A stretch of DNA of 64,000 nt from Sphingomonas sp. IW22 (GCF_041321155.1 NZ_JBGGWB010000004.1:127264-191263); one strand, 5' to 3'; numbered from the stretch's first letter, positions 1 to 8,065 are shown. Made by a program: numbers and translations. The notes: generated from the letters alone by a model not told the origin.

Positions 1-30
1 CTCAATCGGCATGACGGGCTCCTTGGGCAT
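1..30 (-). CDS. possible 5' end of a gene running off the left edge
   Basis: An ATG at position 30 on the minus strand opens a frame reading MPKEPVMPIE that leaves the window after ten codons. The upstream ribosome site is weak. It is divergent from the gene at 88. Too little is visible to assign a product, and it may be spurious. Confidence 0.25.
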   Translation of the reverse strand, partial: MPKEPVMPIE

Positions 31-87
31 GGTGATATTGACGGCTCGGCCCGTTCACGATACGTTCCTTGGCGCAGGAGATTTGCC

Positions 88-576
88 ATGACGACGACAC
101 CGTTCCGCGAGCGCTTCGACCTCGACATCACGCTGCGAGATGCGGCGCTGGATTCCGAGAACCGGCCGACGCGCCGGATGATCGCGAACGCGTCGATCGG
201 GATGCACGTCGAGGACGCCTATTATTCGGTTCGTGAACTGCGCGAGGCGGTGAGCTGGGTTCATGAGGGCATCCCCGCCGGCAAGGGGAAGCTGTCCGAG
301 ATCCTCGCCAACGACGGCGCCGACGACTTCCAGCGTTGCGTCTATTTCTGCCTGGCCGGGCGCGGCGTGGTGGCGATGCTCGACGATCTGGAATGGCTCG
401 AGGATCTGCTCGAACGCCGCGGCCGGGTGGCTGGAGAGCAGAAGCGGCTGAAGGCGACGGCTATGCCGCTCACGAATCCCTATGTCGCCGATGCCCCGGA
501 CGGTCCGATGGTCAGGCTGGACGCCGCCTTCGAGCAGGGCCCCTCCTGGTGGGCCGATCCCACTTTGTCCGTCTAG
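88..576 (+). CDS. conserved plasmid hypothetical protein, 162 aa
   Basis: The ATG is preceded by a good ribosome site (AGGAG, about 6 nt upstream). The product is acidic and soluble, with no signal peptide or membrane segment. It has alternating charged helices in the middle (around residues 75-125, including LDDLEWLEDLLERR) and a Trp-rich end. I do not recognise a domain. It is the only plus-strand gene in the first 15 kb, convergent with the thermonuclease-like gene and separated from it by only 6 nt. Codon use and GC content look like those of its neighbours, so it is probably a genuine backbone gene of unknown function. Confidence 0.7.
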   Translation: MTTTPFRERFDLDITLRDAALDSENRPTRRMIANASIGMHVEDAYYSVRELREAVSWVHEGIPAGKGKLSEILANDGADDFQRCVYFCLAGRGVVAMLDDLEWLEDLLERRGRVAGEQKRLKATAMPLTNPYVADAPDGPMVRLDAAFEQGPSWWADPTLSV

Positions 577-582
577 CCGGAG

Positions 583-1047
583 TCAACGCTCACACGTCAG
601 GCGCTGACCATGCCGCCAGCGCGAAGGCTCCAGCCAGGAGCCGGCGAAGGCCCCTGCCCGCGCCGCTTTGGCTCGCGCGAAGGCCGTTGCGTAGCGTCGC
701 GCGCGGGTGAGATCGTCGCGGAGATATTGCAGTTCGGGAACGGCAAGGCCGGCCCGGATCATGCGTTCACCGAGGTCCTGCCCGTCGACGATGACTGTCG
801 CGACGGGCCGCCCATAAGAGCTGCCCGACCTGAGGCTGATCCTTGCGGCTTTGGAGCGCAGGGCATTCGCGGCGAAATCCTGCGCAGCCTTGCCACATTT
901 CCAGCAGCCAGAAACATTCTGACAGAGCTGGTGGCGCTCGAACGCATCGACGCCGAGCAGGCGGAAGTCCACGGCCACTGTATCGCCGTCGAGAGCGCGG
1001 GCCTTGGCGTCGAAGGATTGTGAGGCGCCCCGTCCGGACACGGTCAA
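583..1047 (-). CDS. thermonuclease (SNase)-like protein, possibly frameshifted at its N-terminus
   Basis: The frame contains the staphylococcal-nuclease fold pattern: an early ALDGDTVAVDFRLLGVDAFE strand and turn, a middle YGRPVATVIVDGQDLGERMIRAGLA segment, and a final ARAAKAG-type helix followed by a Trp-rich tail. Such proteins are secreted or periplasmic Ca2+-dependent nucleases, common on conjugative plasmids. The frame opens only with TTG at 1047 or GTG at 1041 and has no signal peptide. A signal-peptide-like sequence (LKRSLALVAAAAPVV) starts at a TTG at 1090 in another frame, and that TTG overlaps the stop of the upstream gene as TTGA. One net base change would join the two. The gene may therefore be broken, or the reading may contain an error. 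Confidence 0.7.
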   Translation of the reverse strand: MTVSGRGASQSFDAKARALDGDTVAVDFRLLGVDAFERHQLCQNVSGCWKCGKAAQDFAANALRSKAARISLRSGSSYGRPVATVIVDGQDLGERMIRAGLAVPELQYLRDDLTRARRYATAFARAKAARAGAFAGSWLEPSRWRHGQRLTCER

Positions 1048-1086
1048 CGACAGGTGCGGCCGCGGCGACGAGGGCCAGACTGCGCT

Positions 1087-1287
1087 TCAAGACACCATCT
1101 CGACTTCGACGCGCTCGCCGCAAGTCGGCAAGGTGCAGACACGAAAGGGCTGCATCGGATTGGTGGTTCGCACGATGCTGATGCGGCCCTGGCTCTCGTC
1201 GAAGAGCCTGGACGCGACGCGGTTCGCGTTCTCGCGGCTGCAAAGGAGCAGCCGCTTGGGTGACAGAGCGGGGCTCAAGGCTGGCAT
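1087..1287 (-). CDS. small hypothetical protein, 66 aa
   Basis: An in-frame ATG at 1287 has a clear ribosome site (AGAGGA, 6 nt upstream), so it is preferred over the longer frame starting at 1377. The product begins MPALSPALSP, and a two-cysteine segment near the end (RVCTLPTCGERVEVEMV) could form a small zinc or disulfide site. It lies between the DUF6927-like gene and the thermonuclease-like gene on the same strand. Its TGA overlaps a TTG that opens a signal-peptide-like frame, which suggests translational coupling with the nuclease. Function unknown. Confidence 0.6.
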   Translation of the reverse strand: MPALSPALSPKRLLLCSRENANRVASRLFDESQGRISIVRTTNPMQPFRVCTLPTCGERVEVEMVS

Positions 1288-1328
1288 GGCGGATCCTCTT
1301 TCGGCAAGCATGATACCGGCTGAGCGGC

Positions 1329-1669
1329 TCAGGCAAAGATCGTCTTGTGAACCTTGGTGGTGGGCACGAGCTGCCACTGCCGTTCCATGAAGCGGCTAAT
1401 CCGGTAGCGGCCGTGATTATCCGGGTCGCGGAACATCAATCTGCGGCCCCGCTTCTCGACGATGAATTCCTGGCCGACATGGCCATCCAAGAAGGTGAGA
1501 GGCTCGTGGAGACGGATCCGATCGCCATCCGCGACCTTGCGGGAGCGACGTTTCAGATTCTCCGCGCAACGGCGGCGCCAGTCGAGGGCGTGCTCCCTGT
1601 CGGTCGGCGTCAGGAGGTCGAGGATGTGCCGTGGGCAGTTGTCCTCACAGGGGCCCATCGATTCCGTCA
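1329..1669 (-). CDS. 3' exon of the intron-split DUF6927-like gene
   Basis: This stretch encodes the C-terminal half of a conserved plasmid protein: MGPCEDNCPRHILDLL, then a helix with EHALDWRRRC, then an RIRLHEPLTF...EFIVEKRGRR beta segment and an RYRISRFMERQW end. It has no ribosome site of its own at the junction. Joined to 4225-4492 after removal of the intron, the frame reads FGYKDMTESMGPCEDN without a break and gives a 202-residue protein. From memory, intact homologues on alphaproteobacterial plasmids run continuously through this point as DUF6927-type proteins. Their function is not known to me. Confidence 0.8.
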
Positions 1670-1690
1670 GTCGGGTAGGATTGGTGCTGC

Positions 1691-3613
1691 TCATGGAGTC
1701 AGCCCTGATCCCCCCGCCGAACCGCACGTGCAGCTTTCACCGCATGCGGCTCTCCACTGTGACGAACCATCACTTTGCCGTAGATCGGGCAGGCGGCCTC
1801 TGTGAGTATCCCAGTGGCATTGCTCGCACAGGACCACCGTCCTGCGGGCGCGTGCCACCTTCATTCTCACGACAAAACCGCGGTGCGAAACATCGGCCAT
1901 CCCCCGGATATGGTGCACCTGACACGGAACATCGGATCGACCGCAAGCCTCGCATTGCTTGGCATTCTGACGATCAACCCAGTCCGTACGTGAGTGGGTG
2001 AACACCTGCGTCCAAGGCTGGATATCAATCCTGGACGAGGTGGCCGGATCACGTTTCAGATGAGCCAGTTTCCAGACTTTGACCGATCGGGGCTGGCCAT
2101 CGACGTCGTAGCCGATGGTGAATTCCTGCCCCGTCCTCATGCGGGCCACGACCGCTCGCACATTGGTTTTGTGCTTGCTGGCCAAGGTCTTGAACAAGCT
2201 CCACCGCTGGAGAAACTCAAGCCTGTTCAGCTTGAAGCTCACATCCTTGGCGAGAGCATAGTAGTTCGCAAAACCCCGCAATTCGGCGTTGTAAGCTAGG
2301 ACGATCTCAACGTCGCTGCAGCTGAGCAGCAGGCTACGATGACGCGGCTTCAACACCGACAGATCACCATAACCTTTTGCAGAAGCGAACGCGTGGACCT
2401 TCTCCCAAGGGACATGCAGCTGCATCACTTCCGACGGCGGCCTACGAAGGAAGCTGACGGAACCTTGTCGGCTCCGGACAACCCGTTGGCGTGTCGTATA
2501 TGTGCGGACCTCATATCCAAGGAAGGCGGCTCCATCGCTCGCCTTGCGGATACCGCTTTTCTCCTCGGACACCGTGAGCGCCAGCGCCTCGGTCAGGAAT
2601 GCCCTGACTTCGGCGAACACGCTTCGTGCATCCTCCTTGCTACCGATAACCCCAATCATGAAGTCGTCCGCGTAGCGACAGTAACGAAGTCGGCGATAAC
2701 CGGGGTCCATCGCGTCTCTCGACGGGATGGACCGCTTTTGCGGCAGTAAGGTTTGGATTTTGGCCAAGGAGGCCGCAACCTTCACCTCGTCGACATTGTC
2801 TTTGGCCCGCAGCATGGTGACGCGCTTCCGTTGTTTCTGGATGCGCCCAGCCAGTCGCCCATATTCCGGGTTCGTGGCACGGACCTTCCCCCTCTCGAAA
2901 GCCGCGATCCGTTCCGCCATGAACATATCGAGTTCATGGAGGTAGATGTTGGCCAAGATTGGAGAGACGATACCGCCCTGCGGAGTGCCGCTGTAGGTCC
3001 GGGTGTGAACCCGGTCTTCCATAACACCCGCCTTAAGCATGCTGCCGATCAAGCCGATGAATTTCTCGTCATCGATCCTTTTCCGCAACAGCCGCAGGAG
3101 GATGTCGTGGTCGATGTTCTCGAAGAACCCCGCGACATCCACATCTACGAGCCATTTCACCCCCGTCCATACGGCTTTGACGTGTTCAAGCGCCGTATGA
3201 CACGACCGGCCCGGCCGGAATCCATGGGAGGCGTTCGAGAACACCGGTTCATAGATCCGTTCGAGCAGTTGCCGCGCCACTTCCTGAACGAGGCGGTCGT
3301 CGCGCGTGGGAATGCCCAGCGGACGCCGTTTGCCCTTGCCTTTCGGGATAAACACCCGACGCACTGGTTTGGGATCATAGGTCCCTGCCGTCACGCTGGC
3401 GATAATCGGGTCGAGGTCTTCCGGTCCGAAGTCCGCGAAGGTCTCGCCGTCAATACCCGGCGTCATCGCACCCTTGTTGGATCCGATCTTCTGGAGCCCC
3501 TCCTCCCAAAGGAGGCGAGACCCCATCAGACGATAGAGTCCATTCACCCTTTTGCCCGACGCAACGAGCGCCGGAATGGCCTCCAACCGGCCTTTCACAG
3601 TTTCTGGCAGCAT
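1691..3613 (-). CDS. ltrA: group II intron-encoded reverse transcriptase/maturase with HNH endonuclease
   Basis: The order is classical. An N-terminal RT0 region is followed by RT blocks with KGKGKRRPLGIPTRDDRLVQ, SHGFRPGRSCHTAL and DVDVAGFFENIDHD, then GTPQGGIVSPILANIYL, the catalytic YADD (in RYCRYADDFMIGV), a maturase domain X around FANYYALA, and a C-terminal HNH module (CEACGRSDVPCQVHHIRGM...CEQCHWDTH). The protein promotes intron RNA splicing and target-primed reverse transcription during retrohoming. ATG 3613 is chosen; a GTG at 3619 is also possible. The frame does not stop before domain V: it reads through domain V and ends inside domain VI, so the last 20 or so residues overlap the ribozyme core. 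No frameshift is seen. Confidence 0.95.
   Translation of the reverse strand: MLPETVKGRLEAIPALVASGKRVNGLYRLMGSRLLWEEGLQKIGSNKGAMTPGIDGETFADFGPEDLDPIIASVTAGTYDPKPVRRVFIPKGKGKRRPLGIPTRDDRLVQEVARQLLERIYEPVFSNASHGFRPGRSCHTALEHVKAVWTGVKWLVDVDVAGFFENIDHDILLRLLRKRIDDEKFIGLIGSMLKAGVMEDRVHTRTYSGTPQGGIVSPILANIYLHELDMFMAERIAAFERGKVRATNPEYGRLAGRIQKQRKRVTMLRAKDNVDEVKVAASLAKIQTLLPQKRSIPSRDAMDPGYRRLRYCRYADDFMIGVIGSKEDARSVFAEVRAFLTEALALTVSEEKSGIRKASDGAAFLGYEVRTYTTRQRVVRSRQGSVSFLRRPPSEVMQLHVPWEKVHAFASAKGYGDLSVLKPRHRSLLLSCSDVEIVLAYNAELRGFANYYALAKDVSFKLNRLEFLQRWSLFKTLASKHKTNVRAVVARMRTGQEFTIGYDVDGQPRSVKVWKLAHLKRDPATSSRIDIQPWTQVFTHSRTDWVDRQNAKQCEACGRSDVPCQVHHIRGMADVSHRGFVVRMKVARARRTVVLCEQCHWDTHRGRLPDLRQSDGSSQWRAACGESCTCGSAGGSGLTP
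1719..1752 (-). ncRNA. group II intron domain V (catalytic hairpin)
   Basis: The minus strand reads GAGCCGCATGCGG, GTGAAA-type loop, then GCACGTGCGGTTC. This is a 34-nt hairpin that matches the conserved domain V form, including the AGC-type catalytic triad near its base and a GAAA tetraloop. It is followed by domain VI with a bulged A at 1676. Confidence 0.88.
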
Positions 3614-4224
3614 CAGCACACCCCATGATCGGTGGTTGAAGAATCACAGCTGCCGCCCTTCCCCCGGTCTTCCCCGCTTTCGGCCCGATCGCTCGAGACC
3701 TTATACAGTTGCACCGCCGCCTCCGAAGAGGTCGATGTCCCGGGCATTACCCCGGGCATTTGAGTAATATGGCGGCTCCGTACCCATGCAGGCCGGCAGA
3801 AGCCGCCTGTTTAGGGCATCCCGTAGTTACGCTGAATGGAGATGCGGCGCGGTTAGGTGTCCCGTTCGTCCACTAAACCCCTCGACGAGAGGCGCACCGG
3901 ATGGGCTGAGAAACAGGCGGCCAAGACATGAGACCGCTGTCATCATCCGGACCTGGCGTGACAGTCGCTTTCGCCAGTATCGCTATATAGATTGCTGCAG
4001 ACTGGGATTTAAGCAGTGTAGCCTTCACCATACGCACCTTGCCCTGACCGTCATCGCCTCCATTTGCGACTAAGACGCATCTGGCCTTTTCCGAACATGC
4101 TATTGTTCCCCGTCCCTTTCGGGATTTCAGACCTTGTGAGGCCCGAGGTTAGTCCGGCGAGCAGAGGCATTCTCAACTTACCTCATCATCACTGATACTC
4201 CATTTCAGCGCCGCAACGGCGCAC

Positions 4225-4492
4225 TGTCCTTGTAGCCGAATTGCTCGCCGGTCTTGCTGCGAGGATTCCAGATAACCTTGCAGATGATCGCGAACACCTC
4301 GCCGCCGGCCCCATTCGTCATCAGCTGCGCGGCCGCATAGTAGGTGCGGTTCTGCGCGCAGGACGAGGCGAGCACCCTGAGGCCGGATGTCCCGCCATCC
4401 ACGGTGCGGGTATAGGTGAACTGGTCGTCGAGATAGGCCTTCGCCGAGGCGTGACCGCCCATCGACGTGAACGGCATGGTGAGCCATCCCAT
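4225..4492 (-). CDS. 5' exon of the intron-split DUF6927-like gene
   Basis: ATG 4492 has a strong ribosome site (AAGGAG, 6-7 nt upstream). The exon encodes MGWLTMPFTSMGGHASAKAY, a QFTYTRT strand, a GLRVLASSCAQNRTYYAAAQ segment and an AIICKVIWNPR...FGYKD strand, the N-terminal half of a DUF6927-type plasmid protein. In the unspliced RNA the frame runs six codons into the intron (SAPLRR) and stops. This would give a truncated 95-residue product unless the intron is spliced. It lies 30 nt downstream of the ArdC-like gene and is probably co-transcribed with it. Function unknown. Confidence 0.8.
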
Positions 4493-4522
4493 GAGGAACT
4501 CCTTTCGAAATCGGGAGAAGGG

Positions 4523-5470
4523 TCACGCCGCCGCAGGCAGTGCGGCGACAGGACCGGACGCCGAGGCGCCCCGCGCCTGGTGATCGGAGCCGAAAGCGAG
4601 CAGATAATTGAACGCCTGCTCCGCCTTGGCCGCCGCGTGGATGATCGCGGTCTTGTCGGCGCGCAGAATGCCGAGCCAGTGAGCGACATAACTCGCGTGA
4701 TTATCGTGCAGCGTGTTGGGAAGGCCGAGCTGCGCGCAGACGAGGCCGCTCCCGATCTCCGCGACCAGTTCCTCGAATGCGTAGGCTTGATCACCGAACC
4801 GCTTGCCGAACGTACGCGCGAGGCGGGTGGTGCCGCCCGACCAGTGCGTCGTCTCGTGCGCGCGCACTGACGCATAGTGATCCATCGTCTTGAAGGATCG
4901 CTGATGCGGCATCTGGATATAATCGAAGGTCGGGTGGAAGAATGCGCGATCGCCGCCGTGGCGTACATCCGCAGGGATGGCGCCGAAGAATGCGTCGATC
5001 GCGCTCTGCCGAGCCGACGGGTCGACCGGATCGGCAGTCTCCGCGCCGGGATAGAAATAAGCCGGCAAGCCGTCGATCTGATCGGCATTGAAGACGACAT
5101 AGTGGCGCAGGAACCGAATGTTCTTCTCGGTCTCGGCGCCCGTGACGGGGTTAGACTCGGTTTTCTTGAAGCTGGAATAATAGACCGACAGCGAGCCGCT
5201 TTCACCGCGGCGGACATTTGCGCCCAGGGCCTCGGCCTGTCGGTAGGTCATCCAGTAGCGCGATCGATAGCCATTCGCATCGGCGATCGCCCAGAGGTAG
5301 ACAGTGTTGATGCCGGTGTAAGGCGTGCCGCAGTGACGGAGCGGTCGGCCCCCGGCGCCACTCACGCGCCACGGCCGGCTCCACGGGGGCACACCTTCCT
5401 CCAGTTTGCGGATGATCAGGTTGGTGATCTCGGCGGCGACGTCCCGGCTCGGTTTCTGGTTGGCGCGCAT
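4523..5470 (-). CDS. ardC: ArdC-like antirestriction / zincin-type polyvalent protein
   Basis: The ORF has two recognisable parts. The N-terminal ArdC-type ssDNA-binding domain (residues 5-130) includes RKLEEGVPPWSRPW, GTPYTGINTVYLW and YWMTYRQAEALGA. The C-terminal zincin-like metallopeptidase domain carries the HETTHWSG helix, with FEELVAEIGS downstream as a likely third metal ligand. Plasmid ArdC proteins protect incoming single-stranded DNA from host restriction. ATG 5470 is chosen because it begins the conserved core; the frame is open upstream to 5512. Length (315 aa) is normal. It belongs to a minus-strand cluster that follows the large ParB-like gene. Confidence 0.9.
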   Translation of the reverse strand: MRANQKPSRDVAAEITNLIIRKLEEGVPPWSRPWRVSGAGGRPLRHCGTPYTGINTVYLWAIADANGYRSRYWMTYRQAEALGANVRRGESGSLSVYYSSFKKTESNPVTGAETEKNIRFLRHYVVFNADQIDGLPAYFYPGAETADPVDPSARQSAIDAFFGAIPADVRHGGDRAFFHPTFDYIQMPHQRSFKTMDHYASVRAHETTHWSGGTTRLARTFGKRFGDQAYAFEELVAEIGSGLVCAQLGLPNTLHDNHASYVAHWLGILRADKTAIIHAAAKAEQAFNYLLAFGSDHQARGASASGPVAALPAAA

Positions 5471-5565
5471 GGCGATGGGCTCCGGTCGCGCGAGAGCTAG
5501 CCGCCGACGCAAGGGCGACGGCGACTAGATCCCTCGATGTTGGTCAGGATGATATGGCGGGCGGG

Positions 5566-7680
5566 TCAGGCCTCGACGGCGTCAAGGACGTCTTCGTCCT
5601 CGGCCGTGGGCAGAGCTCCGCCATCGTCGGAAAGGCCATTGGGCTCGGCCTCGTTGAAGGGATCGACGATGGCGCCGTCCGGGACGTCGAGGAAGCGCAT
5701 CGCATTGGGCACCCAGGCGAGCGCGGCCTCTTTGACCTCGGACTCGACGATCAACTCGCCGGCGAACAGCTTCTGGCAGCTCTCGGAGATTTCGGTCTTC
5801 TTGAGCGATGCGTGCCGTGCTGTTAGGGACGGCCCGCCGATTTCGTGCAGAAGGCTGAGAATGGTGCCCTTGTTCACGCGGTCGAAGAAATTCTCCGAGG
5901 TAGGCCGCCACCAACCCGCGACATCGACCTCGAGAATTGTAGCGAGCCGGTTGTGCAGAGGTATCTGCACATTGGAGAGACCAGGCTTCGCCTCAAGCGA
6001 CAGCGCGACGATATAGGCGAGCCAGTTGGCCTTGCGTTCGTCATCGAGGGCGCGGAATGCCTCGAAGCGCTCGATCTCGCTGTCATGCTCGGTCCAGGCA
6101 GCATCGAGACCGTCATGAGCCTCAGCCAGATAGGCGCGCGCGCGGGAGCTCGGCATGTCGCCGACGAACGGGTCCTGCGGGCCCATCGCCTGGATCGTCG
6201 TGCCATATCTGGCCGCACTGTCGGAGGCGCCGCCGGCCGAGCACATGCGCGCGTCGATCATTACGAAGAGGGCAAAGTCGAGCGCCAGAGCGGGCTGCGC
6301 CAGTAGGCACGATGCAAGGATGTCGCGCCGCTGGATGGCAAGTTCGTCGTACAGCCGCCCGCTGAGCGGCTTCCCACCGGGTGCCACGGCCTCGGGCCGA
6401 TGGGCCGTCGGAGAGGAGCCACGCTCGGCAACGCGGATTCTCCCCGCACCCGGTTCCTCGTCGCGACGCGTGCTGTCGCGAGCAGGATCGTCTTCGCCCG
6501 TGACTGGCCCGGCCGGCTTCTCGATAACGATCGGCTGCTCGCTGTAGAACTGGGAGTCGAGCCGCATTTCCCCCTGGGGTGTCAGGACGAGAAACGCGCC
6601 CACATGCGCCTTCAGCTCATCCGGCAACGCCGGAGGACGGTTCTCGATCGCCTCGGCCTCGGCGATGAGCCGATCGTCTTCCTGATCGAGCGCCTTGAAC
6701 TCGTCCTCCGGGAGGCCCGGCTCCTGCATCTCGAGCTCGAGCACGTTGCGGCGCTCGGCAATCTCGGCGAGCCGCGCAATCTGAACCTCGGTCAACTCGG
6801 GCGACTGGAGAATGACCCGATAGAGGCCGTGGGCCGCGTTGTGCGTGTAGTTGCTGGCGATTGGTCGGATCCACGCGAGCCCCGTCTCCTCGCCGATCCG
6901 CCGGGCTTCGTTCTCCATGATCTCGCCGGCGAGCCGGTGGGCGATCTCGGGATTGACCCAACGATCGTTGCCGTCAGTGAAAAGGTCGCCGTCGATCTTT
7001 CCGCCGGCCGCCCGATAGCGCGGCTCGCCGACCAAGATGGCGATGGGGTCGCTGGCCTTCAGCGTCTCGTTCTCGATGACGCGGCGGATCGTGTCGGCGG
7101 TCACCTCGCTCTGCTTGTAGGTGTTCCAAACGAGCAGCTGCTTTTCCCGATTCTCCGTGGACGCATATGCCTTCGCGATATCGAGCGTGATCTCGCCCTT
7201 GCTCAGCGCCTCGAAGATCGGCTCTGCGAGCGCGGCGAGCCGGAGGCGACCCTCGACGAAGCGGCGGGTGACGCCGAACCGCTTGGCCACCGCGTCTATG
7301 TCGCCGCTCTTGCCGATGAAGTGCTGAAACGCGCGGCACTCCTCCGCTGGCGTCATCTTGAGCTGGTGGAAGTTGGTGGCGGTCGACGTTTCGGAGAGCT
7401 CGGCGTCCTCCCCGGTCAGCACCATGACCGGAACATCGTAGTCGGTCTCGGAGATCGTGCCGCGGTCCGCCAGGAGACGAAGCGCGCGCCAGCGGCGGCC
7501 CCCGTCGAACACCTCGAAGGTGCCGCGCGGCTTCTTCGCCGGCGTGACGAGAAGGTTCTGCAAAACGCCCTTGGCCTCGATGCTCGCGGCCATGGGTCCG
7601 ATCTGTAGCTGTTCGTCCGGCGCCGTGCGCACGTTGATCGGCGAGAGACGCAGCTTGCTGAGTTTGACGGTCTGGATCAC
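5566..7680 (-). CDS. large ParB/Spo0J-domain plasmid protein, 704 aa
   Basis: The first 110 residues form a ParB N-terminal nuclease-like domain (LRLSPINVRTAP, IEAKGVLQNLLVTP, GGRRWRALRLL). A helix-turn-helix follows (KSGDIDAVAKRFGVTRRFVEGRLRLAAL, about 130-155), then a long Glu-rich region and an unassigned C-terminal half. It is twice the size of the true partition ParB at 16660, so it is probably not the segregation protein. Similar large ParB-like proteins accompany methylase/helicase genes on alphaproteobacterial plasmids; their role is unclear. The start is GTG 7680, with GAGGAG 9 nt upstream. A terminator and a 24-codon ORF lie in its leader region. Confidence 0.88.
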   Translation of the reverse strand: MIQTVKLSKLRLSPINVRTAPDEQLQIGPMAASIEAKGVLQNLLVTPAKKPRGTFEVFDGGRRWRALRLLADRGTISETDYDVPVMVLTGEDAELSETSTATNFHQLKMTPAEECRAFQHFIGKSGDIDAVAKRFGVTRRFVEGRLRLAALAEPIFEALSKGEITLDIAKAYASTENREKQLLVWNTYKQSEVTADTIRRVIENETLKASDPIAILVGEPRYRAAGGKIDGDLFTDGNDRWVNPEIAHRLAGEIMENEARRIGEETGLAWIRPIASNYTHNAAHGLYRVILQSPELTEVQIARLAEIAERRNVLELEMQEPGLPEDEFKALDQEDDRLIAEAEAIENRPPALPDELKAHVGAFLVLTPQGEMRLDSQFYSEQPIVIEKPAGPVTGEDDPARDSTRRDEEPGAGRIRVAERGSSPTAHRPEAVAPGGKPLSGRLYDELAIQRRDILASCLLAQPALALDFALFVMIDARMCSAGGASDSAARYGTTIQAMGPQDPFVGDMPSSRARAYLAEAHDGLDAAWTEHDSEIERFEAFRALDDERKANWLAYIVALSLEAKPGLSNVQIPLHNRLATILEVDVAGWWRPTSENFFDRVNKGTILSLLHEIGGPSLTARHASLKKTEISESCQKLFAGELIVESEVKEAALAWVPNAMRFLDVPDGAIVDPFNEAEPNGLSDDGGALPTAEDEDVLDAVEA

Positions 7681-7821
7681 GGGGGATACTCCTCATGGCG
7701 CCCGGCAAGTTCCGGACACCATCTCCGACCCCCCTTCCCTCTCTCTGCTTCAGGACGTTCTGGTCCTCGCGCGTCCGCGCCCCTGTTGTCGCATGCATGC
7801 GCCCGATGTCGGACCGCGCGC

Positions 7822-7854
7822 AAAAACGAAGGGCCGCCCTTTCGGACGACCCTT
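7822..7854 (-). terminator. rho-independent terminator in the leader of the parB-like gene
   Basis: The minus strand forms an 11-bp stem (AAGGGTCGTCC, loop GAAA, GGGCGGCCCTT) followed by CGTTTTT. It lies 26 nt after the stop of the 24-codon ORF and about 140 nt before the GTG of the parB-like gene. It could be an attenuator or simply the end of the upstream transcript. Confidence 0.85.
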
Positions 7855-7879
7855 CCATTGTCCTGTCTTAACGAGCAGC

Positions 7880-7954
7880 TCAGCCGAGCCGGACCCCCGA
7901 GGCGGAGGTCTTGCTCATGAGAACCGCCGCACGCGGCATGTGACAATGAGACAT
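7880..7954 (-). CDS. 24-aa small ORF / possible leader peptide
   Basis: ATG 7954 is preceded by AAGGAGGTGG, a near-perfect anti-16S match, with about 7 nt spacing. The peptide begins MSHCHMPRAAVL and ends SASGVRLG, then TGA. Its translation signal is better than that of most genes around it, so translation is likely. A strong terminator follows within 30 nt and the big parB-like gene starts downstream. It may be a regulatory leader peptide or a small protein that ends the helicase operon. No known family is recognised. Confidence 0.6.
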   Translation of the reverse strand: MSHCHMPRAAVLMSKTSASGVRLG

Positions 7955-8021
7955 CTGACCACCTCCTTTCCGTTGTTGAACGATGGCTAAGATGTGGGCG
8001 CCCTACGCGAATTTCAATCCG

Positions 8022-8033
8022 GCGAATATTCGC
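8022..8033. promoter_or_regulatory. 12-bp palindrome between the helicase gene and the small ORF
   Basis: GCGAATATTCGC is a perfect palindrome in the 111-bp gap downstream of the helicase stop and upstream of the small ORF. A related half-site (ACGCGAATTTC) lies 15 bp away. It could be an operator for the leader transcript, but such a short palindrome could occur by chance. Confidence 0.25.
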
Positions 8034-8065
8034 GTTCGCTTATCGCCCAATGTCGAAAGGCGAGT

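Larger units (their letters stand above)
1670..4224 (-). mobile_element. group II intron with maturase, inserted in the DUF6927-like gene
   Basis: On the minus strand the element starts GTGCGCC (4224 downward) and ends CCCGAC, matching the GTGYG...AY rule. It encodes a reverse transcriptase/maturase with an HNH domain (1691-3613). A 34-nt domain V hairpin lies at 1719-1752. Domain VI at 1670-1712 pairs GGGGGGAU with AUCCUACCC, leaving a bulged A at 1676, seven nt from the 3' end, the classical branch point. The exon end AGGACA could pair (one G-U) with UGUCUU at 3923-3928 as an EBS1 candidate, which is weaker evidence. All key parts are present, so the intron may be splicing-competent. Total length is 2555 nt. 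Confidence 0.92.

Noticed and set aside
767..1336. 189-codon minus-strand frame across the thermonuclease region
   Set aside because: It overlaps two better genes, is very Arg-rich with no domain, and only its first 15 codons (signal-peptide-like) look meaningful.
2753..3628. 291-codon plus-strand frame opposite the maturase
   Set aside because: It is the antisense shadow of a clear reverse transcriptase in high-GC DNA and has no ribosome site or motif.
3620..4224. Possible CRISPR-like or IS ends in the 600 bp upstream of the maturase
   Set aside because: The repeats seen (GCCGCCTGTTT and its inverse) are stems of the group II intron RNA; no spacer array or terminal inverted repeats occur.
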